Assembly: GCA_963576735.1 (NCBI GenBank)
Contig: OY755187.1
Coordinates: forward strand, 2,852,001-2,916,000
Direction: 5' to 3'
Source: Bedellia somnulentella
Taxonomy: Eukaryota > Arthropoda > Insecta > Lepidoptera > Bedelliidae
DNA length: 64,000 bases
Shown: one piece after another, positions 40,929 through 52,468 of the stretch
How positions within the stretch are numbered: position 1 is the stretch's first letter
Layout of the letters: each line of letters starts with the position of its first letter
Made by a program: the position numbers and the translations under genes
The notes under the pieces: model-generated
Seen by the model: only the letters and a program-made list of their open reading frames with translations
Databases searched by the model: none
Told to the model about the DNA's origin: nothing

Positions 40929-41033
40929 ACATACATATACTCACGGCTATAAATCCCTAGAAGGGGTAGCCGAAGCTAAGGAATTAGAAACTCCTCAGCC
41001 ACTTTTGGAAGTTGTGTGGGGAAAAGATTGTAA
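40929..41033 (-). mobile_element. SINE-A 3' part (A1), 5'-truncated
   Basis: Reverse from ACATACATATACTCACGGCT to GTGTGGGGAAAAGATTGTAA. Near consensus, so it is a young truncated copy. Confidence 0.85.
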
Positions 41034-42232
41034 ACAAATTTTTTCTTTTAACGTATAAATCAGATTAAGCAATGAAGTCAAAGATGCAGAAACAATTTTC
41101 TAAGTAATTTACTTAGTCCAACATATTTTGACTAAATATAGTATGTTTTTCTTTTTTAAGTTTCTTTAAAATGAAATAAGTAATTCAGTAGAACCAGTAA
41201 TGGAGAGTGCATCGTCTTAGGTTACAAGTGGCGCCTACCAAACACAAAGCCATTTTGTCTTTTTCAAGTATCGGAACTGACTCTGGGTAGCATGAACTTT
41301 AGATTTATTATTTGTCTTATTATCATTAATTACGTATTCTTTTGCGTAAAGGTTTTGCTTAAAAACATTAGGAATACTATTTCAAGGGTTGATATTGCTG
41401 AAAGCATTGTTATTCTTATTAGTCACTCTTTGTTTTAATTTTCTCTATTATGGCCAAATTTTGGATTTAGCATCTGATTATGATCTATCTATTATTTTTG
41501 TATGCCAATAATTTTGTGAAAACTTTATTTATTTTTAAATAATATCACTTCTATAAAATAAGAAATCACATCTAGTTCCATATCGAAAAGAGCGAAGTCA
41601 GAATAAAAAAAACTTATACGAACATTAATGAAACAATCGTTGAGTAAGCAACGCTGAAATTCTTTAGTAGCAGAGGCATCTGTTTTATAGACAATCAAAC
41701 CTTTATAAGATGACCAGAACACTAAGGAGCATTGTAAGTCAATCATTTAACCAATAATGTGTTCATTGTGTCTTGCACTCGTAACATTGTCTTAATGTAT
41801 CTTACTTGTCTGAAGCATAAAATATTTTTTACGACTCCATTTATGGCTACATCAGATTTATAAGCCGGATATATTTCAGTAGCTGCTTTCTTTGGTTACG
41901 TCTGTTTGTTTGTTGTTATCTATACTTTTGTGGTTTTTTTATTGTTTCTGGTAATTTTTAGTTCTAGTTGAATACGCCTAAACTAAATTTATGGCAGGGT
42001 AAAAAGAATAATTGTTTGAGATTTTGAAAATCTTAAAGATAAACCAAAAAGAACAATAATAAAAACAGAAACCAAGCTCCAAAGTAAGACTAGCTAATCA
42101 TGTACGAAGCAAACAAAACGCAAGTTATTTTAGGATTGTGAAAACCGAACCAGCAGATCAACGCATTTCACCTGTACTGTAAAACAAACATATGACAATC
42201 CACTTGGTAAGATCAAAAGAATTTCATTTTAG

Positions 42233-42387
42233 AATTCTTTAAAAAGACAACAATCCAGCTCAACTTTTGATGGAGAAGTCATTATAGCTTTGGAACACGA
42301 TACCAACACATATGTGTCGCATTCAGCTCAGCCACATGTGAATTCAGATGAAAAAATACAGAAATCCGTTGTCACCACTTTGGAAAG
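42233..42387 (+). other. exon-like open frame, unidentified
   Basis: After the acceptor-like TTTCATTTTAG (ends 42232), 51 codons stay open to a donor-like GGAAAG|GTAAAG at 42387/42388. The frame contains FDGEVIIALEHDTNTYVSH. No domain is recognised. Open length and splice-like borders fit a coding exon, but chance is not excluded. Confidence 0.2.
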
Positions 42388-42706
42388 GTAAAGAACAATA
42401 AGATTCTCATAAATATTGAACACAGTACTTTAGTCTTCATTTATTCAAGAATAAGATTCAAATTGCATTCACGTTAGCTCCAAAATAGAGTCGTATTAAC
42501 AGAAACACGTTTTGTTTTGTAATATTTTTTGTGAACCTTCCTTAACCTTTGGCCTGTGACATGGATATTAGATTAGACATATTGTTGACTTTTTGCTGCC
42601 AATCCTAATGCACGTGGAGATAAAAGTTTTTGCTCAAGAAACCTTCGAGTTAAGTCCCTTTTCAATAAAGCAAAAACATAGGATGCGAATGTGTTTGAAG
42701 ATTGAT

Positions 42707-42941
42707 TGATGAGCAGAGTAGAAAGAAAACTTAAAATTAATTCCAGAGGAAATGAAACGAATAAAACTGAAGTGGTTATGAATAAAAAGGTGTAACCAGA
42801 GATAACCACTAAAACAAAGGAAGACAGTAATAAAAAGAAAGAGACAATGATTCAGATGAAAAACAAGGAGAAGCATAAAGCTAAGATGACAGGAACGGAA
42901 GTTCTAATATTGGCGTCGCCAGTCCAACCGTGGATGTAGCC
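42707..42941 (+). pseudogene. lysine-rich broken reading frame
   Basis: One frame starting at ATG 42707 is open except for one stop and encodes a basic, low-complexity product (MSRVERKLKINSRGNE; ETMIQMKNKEKHKAKM). The strand is markedly purine-rich. It could be a decayed gene piece or simply A-rich DNA. Confidence 0.12.
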
Positions 42942-43461
42942 GTTGACAAAATTAATGTTTTATTGTGAAACAATGACTCTCTGTTGCTTATTAATAATCC
43001 ATGTCTAACCGAATGAAAGATGCCACCGATCTAATGGCATCGGTTTCGCGATGAGATATAAAACCAGAACATGTGTTTTCTGACTTCAATAAATGACATT
43101 GAATTATTATTACAATATATTTTGGAGCATAATGACATGTCCTTGTTTTGTTTAACAAATAGATGTTCACAATATATTTTATCTCATTGTATCACAAATT
43201 GGAAATGAATTCTTGTTTGATCGTGATAAATTCAATCTGATCTCTTTAGTTAGTGATCATTTTTTGTCACATCTCTTTTTTATAAGAATAAATAATATGA
43301 CACATAAGAAATAAATTTATTTCACAAATATTATTTAAAGATTGGCAATAACTAATTCATCTGCACAATTTTTTTTACAAAACAGTGCACCCAGGGGGGC
43401 AATTCATCACCGCTGGGAGACACAGTCACATGACTAAGTAGAATTAGGCATTTGATTTTTC

Positions 43462-43568
43462 GTACATACATACATATACTCACGGCTATAAATCCCTAGA
43501 AGGAGTAGCCAGAGATAAGGAATTAGAAACTCTTCAGCCGCTTTTGGGAAATTTATTGGGGAAAAGAT
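43462..43568 (-). mobile_element. SINE-A 3' part (A1), 5'-truncated
   Basis: Reverse from CGTACATACATACATATAC to TTATTGGGGAAAAGATTTTT. It breaks at nearly the same internal point as the 40929 copy. Confidence 0.85.
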
Positions 43569-43978
43569 TTTTCACTTGACATTTAATCTATCAAAACTGA
43601 TATAATAAAAAGTCATGGGATCTTAGGCTACTGAGCAATTTTTTTGCGATGTGCTAAAAATAATGTGATCGACAATTTAACCTTTTTATTACAACTAGTA
43701 TTTTAATGATAACTATTTAAAAATGAGTCATTTCAATGATTTTTATTCCATGATTTTAGTTCTGTTTGTCATTTAATAGCGCCCCGATCTCCAGCTCAGA
43801 TTTATGAGGGTATCTAAATAAAAATAATAGAAGTATAGTTGTCTAATAATAAAACATCGTTTCCGTTCAGCTTCGGTTTATTTCAGTTGGGTATGCGACG
43901 CGAATATTATGGATCTCATTCACAGATGTTCTTATGAAAATAATGAATGCATTTAAAATTATTCTCTTGATTGATTTT
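43569..43978. other. AT-rich spacer
   Basis: Nothing recognised. Confidence 0.4.
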
Positions 43979-44098
43979 GCTGTGAAATATCGGCTTAGAA
44001 TAACACTACCCCATTTCTTTCCGTGAGTGCTCGTAAGAGGCGACTAAGGGTGTTGGGGCTTTTTAAGTGATTTTTGGGTGATGCGGGAGACCCATGCC
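43979..44098 (+). mobile_element. SINE-A 5' half (A4), 3' end missing
   Basis: TATCGGCTTAGAATAACACT to GGTGATGCGGGAGACCCATG. It stops abruptly before a perfect hairpin. Loss of the 3' end is not explained by normal 5' truncation and implies a later deletion. Confidence 0.85.
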
Positions 44099-44107
44099 AG
44101 TGACGAT

Positions 44108-44144
44108 TATGGTCTGATGACAACCAGAAGGTCATCAGACCATA
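44108..44144. repeat. 14-bp perfect hairpin
   Basis: TATGGTCTGATGAC (44108-44121) and GTCATCAGACCATA (44131-44144) are exact reverse complements around a 9-nt loop. It lies just after the broken end of a SINE-A. Confidence 0.8.
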
Positions 44145-44773
44145 TAAAAAACGTTGAAAGAAGTTAGAAGTCAAAATTATACAGAATAAAAAGTATGCGT
44201 AAGAAAATGCATGAACTTGAAAGAAGAATGAGATTGTACAAAGCCATAATCAAGTGCATAAATGAATTTCTAACAAAGTTTCAGTTTATTTTTTAAAAAA
44301 GGAACATTAAGACTCCTCAAACCATAGAAAATATTTAAACCTATTATTTTTTTGTCACCTTATCAGTTACGAATTTTATCAGTTTATTTTTAAGATTATC
44401 ACAACTCCTTTAATTTTCGTTACATTTATCTGTAATAGTTAAAAACTATAAGCCAATCAATTAAAAAGTACTTCTATTCTTGACACCAACAAACCGCCAA
44501 AACAAAGACACATTTGTCTTCCACGGAACCAAAAGTGATCGATCATTTGGTTGAATCTTATTAAGATTTCGAGGCACAGTTAACACTGCTTATGTCTTTT
44601 TCATCACAAAGGGTTGGGATTCCACGATACAGCTTCATAATCCCTCCTAACGAGCTATTCTCGTGAAATAAAACCAAATCTGTATGACTAATGTCCAACA
44701 ATCCTACTATTCTACGCGTGGTTCAAGTTGTAAGAATACGAGGTTATAATTTATTCTGAAATAAAAATTCTTA
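44145..44773. other. AT-rich spacer
   Basis: Nothing recognised. Confidence 0.4.
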
Positions 44774-44781
44774 AAATTATA

Positions 44782-45024
44782 CATACATACTACTAGTCAC
44801 GGCTATAATTCCCTAGAAGGGGTAGCCAGAGCCAAGGAATTATAAATTCCTCAGCCACTTTTAGAAGTTGAGTGGGGAAACGGCGGTAAAATAAAGGTTT
44901 TTGGTGATGGGTTTTCAACCGCATCGCCCAAAAATCCAACAAAAAGCCCCAATACCTTTAGTCGCCTCTTACGACACCCGTGGGTAAAAAGAGGTAGCGA
45001 CATTCTAAGCCAGCACTACACGGC
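44782..45024 (-). mobile_element. SINE-A, subfamily A3, with target-site duplication
   Basis: Reverse A3 copy with exact flanking AAATTATA (44774-44781 and 45025-45032). Confidence 0.92.
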
Positions 45025-45123
45025 AAATTATAATCTAAAAATTATATGATGGCAAATTGAAGTGTCATGCTCTTATTGCATAAATTGTTGAAAAATGAGT
45101 AATACAAAATTTGTAATAATGGC

Positions 45124-45297
45124 ATAGAAAAGAACTTGCCCATTGCATCCTGTGAGTTTCTTAAAAGGCGACGTAGGGTTTTGAGGCTTTCCACTTACTT
45201 GTTGGGAAAAGTGGCTGAACACCCATATATTTTTTCCCCTTATATAACTTCCAATAGGTGCTCAAGAAAGCTGTAGCTATCCTTGCTTTGCATATAC
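45124..45297 (+). mobile_element. SINE-A, degenerate
   Basis: AAAGGCGACGTAGGGTTTTG, AAAAGTGGCTGAACACCC and TAACTTCCAATAGGTGCTCA are in the order of an old SINE-A. The ends are worn. Confidence 0.5.
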
Positions 45298-45315
45298 AAA
45301 TATATAAAAATAAAA

Positions 45316-45681
45316 CTAGAAAACACGAACAAAACAAAAATAAACATAACGTAAATCTCCAATCGCTCTTAACTTGTCCCACAGAAAAGTTCGAAACAGA
45401 ACAATAACACGCCACAAAATGATGAATGCCACCGCAGCGGCTTCAAAAGAAAACACTATGAACAGACGCGATAATTCATAAAAAACTGTTATAAAAAGTT
45501 TAATTTTAGATTCGAACATTGTTCTTTCATCACTTAATGCTCTTTGGCCATTTCTTAAGACAATTCTTTTTGCTGATTCAGCGCGTAATGGGAATTTGAA
45601 GTTCTTGTAATTTAGACTTCTGTCTTGGGAGATTTTTAATTTACCCAAATATTTTATTAAGATACACCATTTTGAGGTCAA
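45316..45681 (-). other. 121-codon open frame, unidentified
   Basis: One of the longest frames not made of a repeat. The N-terminal half is basic and polar (AESAKRIVLRNGQRALSDER). The C-terminal half is hydrophobic with a possible membrane segment (FEAAAVAFIILWRVIVLF). Codon use is not obviously artificial. No family is recognised, no splice context was checked beyond the ATG, and a frame of this length is possible by chance. Confidence 0.15.
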
Positions 45682-45771
45682 ATATTTTTAAGCACGTTAC
45701 AAAGAAGACAATTAAACGAGTAATGATGAGAATGTAGTAATTTGTATGTAATTCAATACGGATGCATGAAA

Positions 45772-46015
45772 ACATACATACATATACTCACGGCTATATT
45801 TCCCTAGAAGGGGTAACCAGAGCTAAGGAATTATAAATTCCTCAGCCACTTTTGGAAGTTGAGTGGGGAAAAGATGGTAAAAATAAAGGTTTTTGGTGAT
45901 GGGTCTCCAACGGCATCGCCCAAAAATCCAATAAAAAGCCCCAAAACCCTTAGTCGCCGTACGACACCCGTGGGTAAAAAGGGGTAGCGACATTCTAAGC
46001 CGGCACTACACGACA
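45772..46015 (-). mobile_element. SINE-A, subfamily A3
   Basis: Reverse A3 copy (GGAATTATAAATTCCTCAGC; GTAGCGACATTCTAAGCCGG) close to the 44782 copy in sequence. Confidence 0.92.
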
Positions 46016-46503
46016 AAAAGTCATTATGCTTAAACAAAAGTAACTCTTAATTTTATTTGATGTCGATGATATAAAAAAATAAAAAAAGCTTAAAAATATG
46101 AAAATATTGATCTATTTGTTTCAGGCATAACAACATTTTATAGGCAAATGGTTACGTTAAGACACTTATGTTTTATTGTTTGGTCGATTTTATGGGCTGT
46201 TTGTGTCCAGATTTAGAACAGATTGAAAAGTATAATATTAATGGACATAGATTAACTTCAACGGTGTATTAAATTTAAAAATAATAACGTCAGAAGCTAC
46301 AATAATAACGGCGTCAAATCTCGAAAAGGGGTAGTTAGATCTTAACGACTATTATTAAAACAATGCGTAAACCAATAATGGAATTTATATAGAGAAAGAT
46401 AGTAAAATGCAAAATGATTGGTTTCTGAGGCGTCTGCAGCCATATTGTTCTGAATCATTTGAAAAATTAAGAAGAAAGTGTAGGTAATAGTCGACAATAC
46501 ATT
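46016..46503. other. AT-rich spacer
   Basis: A short SINE-A-like piece at about 46308-46350 (CTCGAAAAGGGGTAGTTAGA) is the only weak signal. Confidence 0.35.
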
Positions 46504-46752
46504 CATACGTACATACATAATACTCATGGCCATAAATCCCAAACAGGGGTAGCCAGAGCCTCAAGGCTAGAAACTCCACAGCCACATTTGGAATTCGATA
46601 CGGGACAAGATGGTAGAAATAAAGTATCATTGATGATGGGTCTCCAACCGCATCGCCCAAAACCACTTAAAAATGCCTATACCCTTAGTCACCTCTTACG
46701 ACACCCGTGGGTAGTAATAGGTAGTGACATTCTAAGCCGGAACTACACGACA
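46504..46752 (-). mobile_element. SINE-A, subfamily A2
   Basis: Reverse A2 copy (CATGGCCATAAATCCCAAAC; GACAAGATGGTAGAAATAAA; ACACCCGTGGGTAGTAATAG). Confidence 0.9.
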
Positions 46753-48080
46753 ATATACAGCTAAAAAATATAAAATATTTCGTATCTATGTATTAAGTGT
46801 TACTTTATGATGACGCTTAAGACAATAAATGCGCATATATGCCTTGTGGTAGGACAATAAACGTTTATCCTTAAATGACAATTGTACTGCACTTGCGTTT
46901 GGAAATGTCAAGGAAGTTATGTGCAATATGGACATGTGTCACACAATGTCATATCTTTTTGTTGCATCATTTAAAACTTGTAAGATTGTATCTGGTTGAC
47001 ACTAAGGCAGTGCAAGACGGAAAAATACGATCCGTTTAAAAAAGTCCTTAATATATCAAGCTATTATAGATAATGCAACTGCTTTGATTCTACTGTAAAA
47101 AATATAATATATATGCATTCGCTCCTCTGAGTCAATAGACTTACTTCCATCTTAAACTGATTTCCCACACTTATCATATAAATCGCTTCTTTATATAATG
47201 TTTATAGTTTGAATTTGAGGTCACAGTCCGTAAAACCTGTCTTTACGATCAGCAAATATAACAAACATCGAACTCCTAATGTAAAATGAGAGATGGTCAT
47301 TAAAAACAAGTCCGTAGATTTCAAGCCAAAATATCATATTAATTAAAATTGGAAACCACATACCGTGTCATATACTCCATTATCATTAATTGAAAGCTAA
47401 CACTGAATCCCAAGTTAGCTTCATATTCGCAAAATCGATCTTCTTTAATTAGCATATATTTATGTGAGTTTCTACATATAGATCTTCCTAACAACCCACA
47501 AAGCTATACGCCTAATTTAAATAATAACATTAATAGACTTCGAAATATGCAAATAATTTGAATAGGTGCTAATCCGTCAAACTGGAAGAAAAATAATATT
47601 GACAATATAAATTTTATTTCCAATAGGATTCCAACTAAATTCGATGACAGACAAAATAAGTTTACACTAACAATCGAAATTGATGTACGACAATCACCAT
47701 TGTACTCTCAATCATTAATACTGATGACGAACGCTACCGATGACCACAAAAAACAACATGAGCCAATCAAATGACCGCTGACAATAGAAGTTGATTCTAA
47801 TAAAATAGTAGCAAACAACAAAAGCGTTGTAGTAAACACAATTTTAAACGTCACGGAAAGAGAAGGAAACAAAAATATCGGCGGAGATTGAGGAGAGCCG
47901 ACGAACTATAACAAAAGAAATTTCAGAGCTTACATGAGGTACAATAAAAACATGTTAAGAACGTAGGTAATGACTCGGAAGGCAGAAGCTTGAATACAAA
48001 GATTGAAGCATGAAATTCACAAGCAAGACTCAATCGCACCGCTCTTTTGTGGGGTACAATGCCTGGACACAATGGTCGGT
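46753..48080. other. unique AT-rich stretch
   Basis: No repeat or gene is recognised. GC rises from about 47930 toward the TATA-like site at 48090. Confidence 0.4.
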
Positions 48081-48130
48081 CAAGGACTTTATAAAGGCGA
48101 GGACAAAAGGGTTGTTCGGTTGATGCGGTG
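48060..48130 (+). promoter_or_regulatory. TATA-like core promoter candidate
   Basis: TTTATAAAGGCGAGG (TATAAA at 48090-48095) lies in a GC-richer stretch. A start site would be expected at about 48118-48125. There is no clear initiator. It is about 500 bp upstream of the decayed coding region and in the same direction. Confidence 0.25.
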
Positions 48131-48621
48131 CGAAGTGGATTGTACGGCAAATATTTTGATGTTTTTTTATCTTAGATGAGTTTTTATAGTGCTTTTTTAT
48201 CATTGTTTGAATGATACGCAGAAATACGCGATACAGTGCTGGAATTGTAACAGGTTATTGATTTTATATCAACACATTATAGTCTTAATACATTTTGGTA
48301 TTCTTTAAATTATTTCCACAATAGAAAGTAATGAATAATATCTGTGAATCATATGATCATTTCATCATTAGTCTGATGAAATTAATAAAAAAATTAACTC
48401 TTTTATTTGCAATATTAAACTTGAAATAAACATGACAATATTTTGTACACATATCAGTATAGTTCTCTAAGATTAACAAAATAAATCCCTTATTTTTTAG
48501 ACATAAAAATGTTTTCAAGTTTAACAAAAAGTTACTTACTCCATCTGGAATCCAATCGGTCATCCTGTCAATGCTGTTTCTAATAAGAATAATGGACCAT
48601 TGTAAAAATATGTAGCATTAG

Positions 48622-49419
48622 GGTCTTTGTCCTTCTCCAGTGAAGCACGTGTGACCTGACTACCGCTCGAAATTCCATCTTTTGTGCCATCACTATTTGC
48701 ATATCAACTGCTCCTATACGATATTAATCAAAGGTTTTATTACTGAACATCAAAGACTAAACACAATGCTAAGATCTCTTATAAGGTACCCTCAATACTA
48801 TTGTTACTTTTGTCGGAGTCTGATTTATGAGCCGCCACTGTTGTTGGACCACTCTGTATTGTGCTGAATGTTTTTGTTTGACCCCCGTCGACATTGTACT
48901 AACCCTTCGGATAACCTTAGTACACGTCAGATGAGGCGGTTCATTCATCGTCTTTGCTTTGATGGCTTGCTCTGGCCTTCAGGACAATTGGATTGTCTGT
49001 TCGATGCTTTTTTACCGATTCTGAATCGGCCACGTTTTAAGTTGCTTTTTCGTTGTGTTAAACATTTGCGCTTTCGTTGGCAAGTACATAAAAAATGTTG
49101 ATCCAAGGTCGATTTTTTTATAGATGGCTACATTTTTTGGGGTCATTATAGACAGTATTATATTGAAATTACATTAATGTTGAAACAACCGACACCTCTT
49201 TTTTTATTGATTGTCTGTTTTAATTCAAATTCTACATCCAGGTTAAAACATTTAGATAAACTTAGCATTGGCGATATAAACATAATATGTGTCAGTAGCC
49301 TAACCCCTCGCAGTGACCCGCAGATAATTTGGAAGTTTTTGTCACCGAGCCGCGTATTGTTTCTAATTTATCAGTTTATCAACTATGTTATTATAGATTA
49401 TTTAGGTCAGTTGCGATAA
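48622..49419 (+). pseudogene. possible decayed coding region, three in-frame TGA
   Basis: A single plus frame from 48622 to the TAA at 49417-49419 (about 265 codons) contains only three stops, all TGA (48652, 48865, 49099). Random DNA of this composition would have roughly 15. It includes FHLLCHHYLHINC and YYCYFCRSLIY (a cysteine/histidine pattern loosely like a zinc-binding fold), then LCFDGLLWPSGQLDCLFDAF. GC is higher than around it. Part of the minus strand is also unusually open, so the direction is not certain. No family is recognised. Confidence 0.35.
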
Positions 49420-49556
49420 TACTGCAGCCACCAACACGAATATTTATTTACGGATATCTTAATGGTTGCATGTGAAAACTGCCAAAAGATTATTTTTATC
49501 AACAACGTTTCTTCCTTTTAAGAAGAAGTTTGTAATAACCGTGAGGTAAAGTAGTA

Positions 49557-49830
49557 TAAACATACATATACTCACGGCTGTGAATCCTAAATAGGGTTAG
49601 CCGGAGCCTCGGAAATTAAACGATTCTCTCAAACTTTTTGGGAAGTTGTATGTGAAAACGATTGTACAAAAAAAAAGGATGATTGGTGATCGGTCTTTAG
49701 ACACATCACCAAAAATTACCACTTAGTAATTTTAAGTGATACAAGACAGTAATTATTATACTTTGTTGCCCCTGACGACACCTACGAGAAGAAATGTGTG
49801 AGTGCAATACTAAGCTTACACTAAACAGTC
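49557..49830 (-). mobile_element. SINE-A, old
   Basis: The reverse 3' end is clear (ACATACATATACTCACGGCT). The middle is diverged (GATTGGTGATCGGTCTTTAG), with the worn 5' end GCAATACTAAGCTTACACTA. Confidence 0.65.
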
Positions 49831-51324
49831 ATAATTGTCATCTTGTTTTCATTAGCCATATAACAAACACGACATCTCTAAATGCACAGCTAAACGATCT
49901 CAGTAAGGTTGTTGAAATAACGAGCTATGTAATTGAAACCTACTAACTTGTGTAGATCATATCATAATACATAATCCGCCGGTGCTAAAACCATTCGTTG
50001 GCACAGTTTCCAGTACAAATGACTAATAAAATTAGACAGTGCAAACGCAACTATAGTAGCAACATAGTTGATCGCATCAAATTGAATTACCGGCACGTGA
50101 TAATAATAATGGCCCCAATTATTTGAATTGTCGTTTTGATAATGACTAATGATTTTTGTTCTCGTATTTCGTCGGTTTTGTTATTTAACAATACACTTTT
50201 GTCGACATGTGGGTACAGTAAAATATATACTCAAATTTTTACAACTTTTTAATGCAAAATTGATACTGACAAAACATTTTTTTTAGTGTTGCACTAAACT
50301 TTATTTGTGTCAGGAATGAGATTTTTCTAAAGCTACAATAATTTCAAATTGTTGTATTGCTTGTGAGTTCTGTATGTTCATAAGTTTTTTATAATTTAAA
50401 CTAGCTTTTTGTTGAATTATAAAAAGCCGACAAAATCCAGTAAAAAGTAATAAATCCTACGAAAATACGAAAAGAACGATCCTATCAATAACAGTGTTAG
50501 ATCGAAACATTGAAAGACATATTGTGGACTGTCTTCCCACATCAGATGGCTTCTATCCAATGTCTAATTCCACAAGAACGTTATAGAGTAGTTTGACATC
50601 AAAAAGATGTGTTTTGTCCTCGTCAATAAACATTTTTCCTTCAATAACCATTGACCATGTTTCGCCTGTCACATCAAAGGCATTCGGAACTATTGTATGA
50701 CTTCCACTTATTACTTATGATTACTCCATAATCTTGTTTTTTCATTCACTTAGCTTTAGTAGTTTTTCAGAATCATACCTTTCTGATTTAACCTCTACTG
50801 ATTTTTACCTATGATTTTATACCATAAAACCAACAATTGACAATAATAAATTTATGACCTATTTCTTGCATATAAATCAGGAGTGATTTGAAAGTTAATT
50901 AAATAATACAAGATGGTGTAAGCTGTTAAAAGTATCGTAAAAACACCTTTAAATCCAAGGGCTAGGCTTGAGATACCCTAAGCATCTACTGCAAATACTG
51001 ACAGAAATAATTTAAATATCACTGTTTTCAAAAAAAAATATTACGAAGGCATATTCCATTATGTGCTGAAAGTATTTCTGCAAAAGTGTCATAAGATTTG
51101 GTCATTTTGGAGCAAATTAAATTGTGAATAATGCATTATTATGAACGTACCGTTAACCGGTATAAAGATCAACAGGTCCGCAAAGTGTAACTTGATTTCA
51201 ATCTCGCGATTCGTCATGTCCTGTCGAAAAACTTTCTTTATTACCTTTTAATATAACAATACTTACTCATTAGCTTGAAGAAAATTACATATGCTTTTGT
51301 AATGAAATATTATCATTATAAAAA
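49831..51324. other. unique AT-rich stretch
   Basis: No repeat, gene or strong motif is recognised. Confidence 0.4.
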
Positions 51325-51483
51325 TATTCATATATTCATAGCTAAATATTACAAATAGAGGTAGCCAGAGCTCGTTTTTAAATTAGAAATTCCTTAGACT
51401 ATTTGGAAATGGCATGGCATGTAAGTAATAATCATATAAAAAGCCTTACGACTCTCGCAGGAACAAATGGATTAGTGTAACAG
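51325..51483 (-). mobile_element. SINE-A, degenerate
   Basis: GAGGTAGCCAGAGCTCG, AAATTAGAAATTCCTTAG and AAAAGCCTTACGACTCTCG in reverse SINE-A order. Confidence 0.55.
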
Positions 51484-51541
51484 ATATATATATATAACAG
51501 ATTTTTATAATCGTTTATTATGTTTTAAAATATTTTAAGAT

Positions 51542-51757
51542 GGCCAAAGAAGCCAAGGAAGACAGCGAAGGAGATGGTCAGATGATATCAAACTAACAGC
51601 CGGCCACCTATGGTTCAGAGTAGCACAGGACAGACCACAGTGGAAAGCGCTAGAGGAGGCCTATGCCAAAAGGCACACCGAGATTAGGGACATTTTATAA
51701 ATTCATTGTTTTTCTAACATTTTTGTTCTCGGAATAAAAGGCTTTATTATTATTATT
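51542..51757 (+). pseudogene. LINE 3' end (RTE/CR1-like), 5'-truncated
   Basis: 51542-51700 is an open 52-codon end: GRQRRRWSDDIKL, HLWFRVAQDRPQWKALEEAY, ending EIRDIL and TAA. RR.WSDDI...AQDR..W..LEEAY is a very common C-terminal signature of insect LINE polyproteins. A short 3' UTR with AATAAA leads to a TTATTATTATTA tail. TATGTTTTAAAATATTTTAA upstream and TATGTTTTTAAATATTAAAA downstream may be an imperfect target duplication. Everything upstream of the C-terminus is missing. Confidence 0.8.
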
Positions 51758-52275
51758 TAATTATGTTTTTAAATATTAAAAAAAAAAAAAACTTACTCTA
51801 AATAAATTTTAGTTTTATTGCCATTTCATATAACATTAGCATTATAATTTTAGCACCTCAGTTTTGGAAGTAAGTCTTTAAGGTGTGCTATTAGACTTAT
51901 AGTCAAACCGTAATTTTAATAAGGTTGTATTATTCAAAGCAGCCGCATACTCCAAAGAACAGGTAGTAGCAAATCGAATGCAATCAGTCGACGTCACAAT
52001 CGAATAGTGTAGTATCCGAAATACGTTACGTCACAGCCCTCTGTTTGTCAAATCGATTATTCCACTCCATCACACTCTTATTGGACTCAAATAAAGCAAT
52101 AGGATGTGGTTTGGTTCAGTGGTAAGCTTCAGCAGATTTTACTACTGTTCACTATTTATATTAGCAATCATCCCTTTTATCGCATGATAATAGTTCTTTG
52201 ATACATCGCTATGTAAAAACTCGAGCATGTCATTACTAACACGATGTTTTTCGCCACCATAAAAAAGGATATGAA
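51758..52275. other. AT-rich spacer
   Basis: Nothing recognised beyond the possible LINE target duplication at its start. Confidence 0.4.
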
Positions 52276-52468
52276 AAAACCACGGCTATATATCTCAAAA
52301 AAGGGAAGCTATAGCTTTAAAATTTGAAATTCCGTAGCTGCTCTTGAAAGCTGAGTTAAAAAAAGTTAAATATAGGATTGTTGGTGATGGGTCTCCAACT
52401 CCATCCACATTAGTTAAAATCCTCAAAGTTGCTTCGATAAATATCCGCGGGAAAAAATGGGGTAGCAC
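52276..52468 (-). mobile_element. SINE-A, degenerate
   Basis: CCACGGCTATATATCTCAAA, TTGTTGGTGATGGGTCTCCA and GGGAAAAAATGGGGTAGCAC in reverse order. Old copy. Confidence 0.6.

Larger units (their letters stand above)
41034..43461. other. long unique AT-rich stretch
   Basis: Mostly unrecognised. It holds the exon-like frame at 42233-42387 and a lysine-rich broken frame at 42707-42941 (listed). A short piece at 43421-43455 (CACAGTCACATGACTAAGTA) may be a SINE-B remnant. Confidence 0.35.

Noticed and set aside
48622..49419. Nuclear mitochondrial insert (TGA read as Trp)
   Set aside because: Codons are much too GC-rich for insect mitochondrial DNA and no mitochondrial protein is recognisable.
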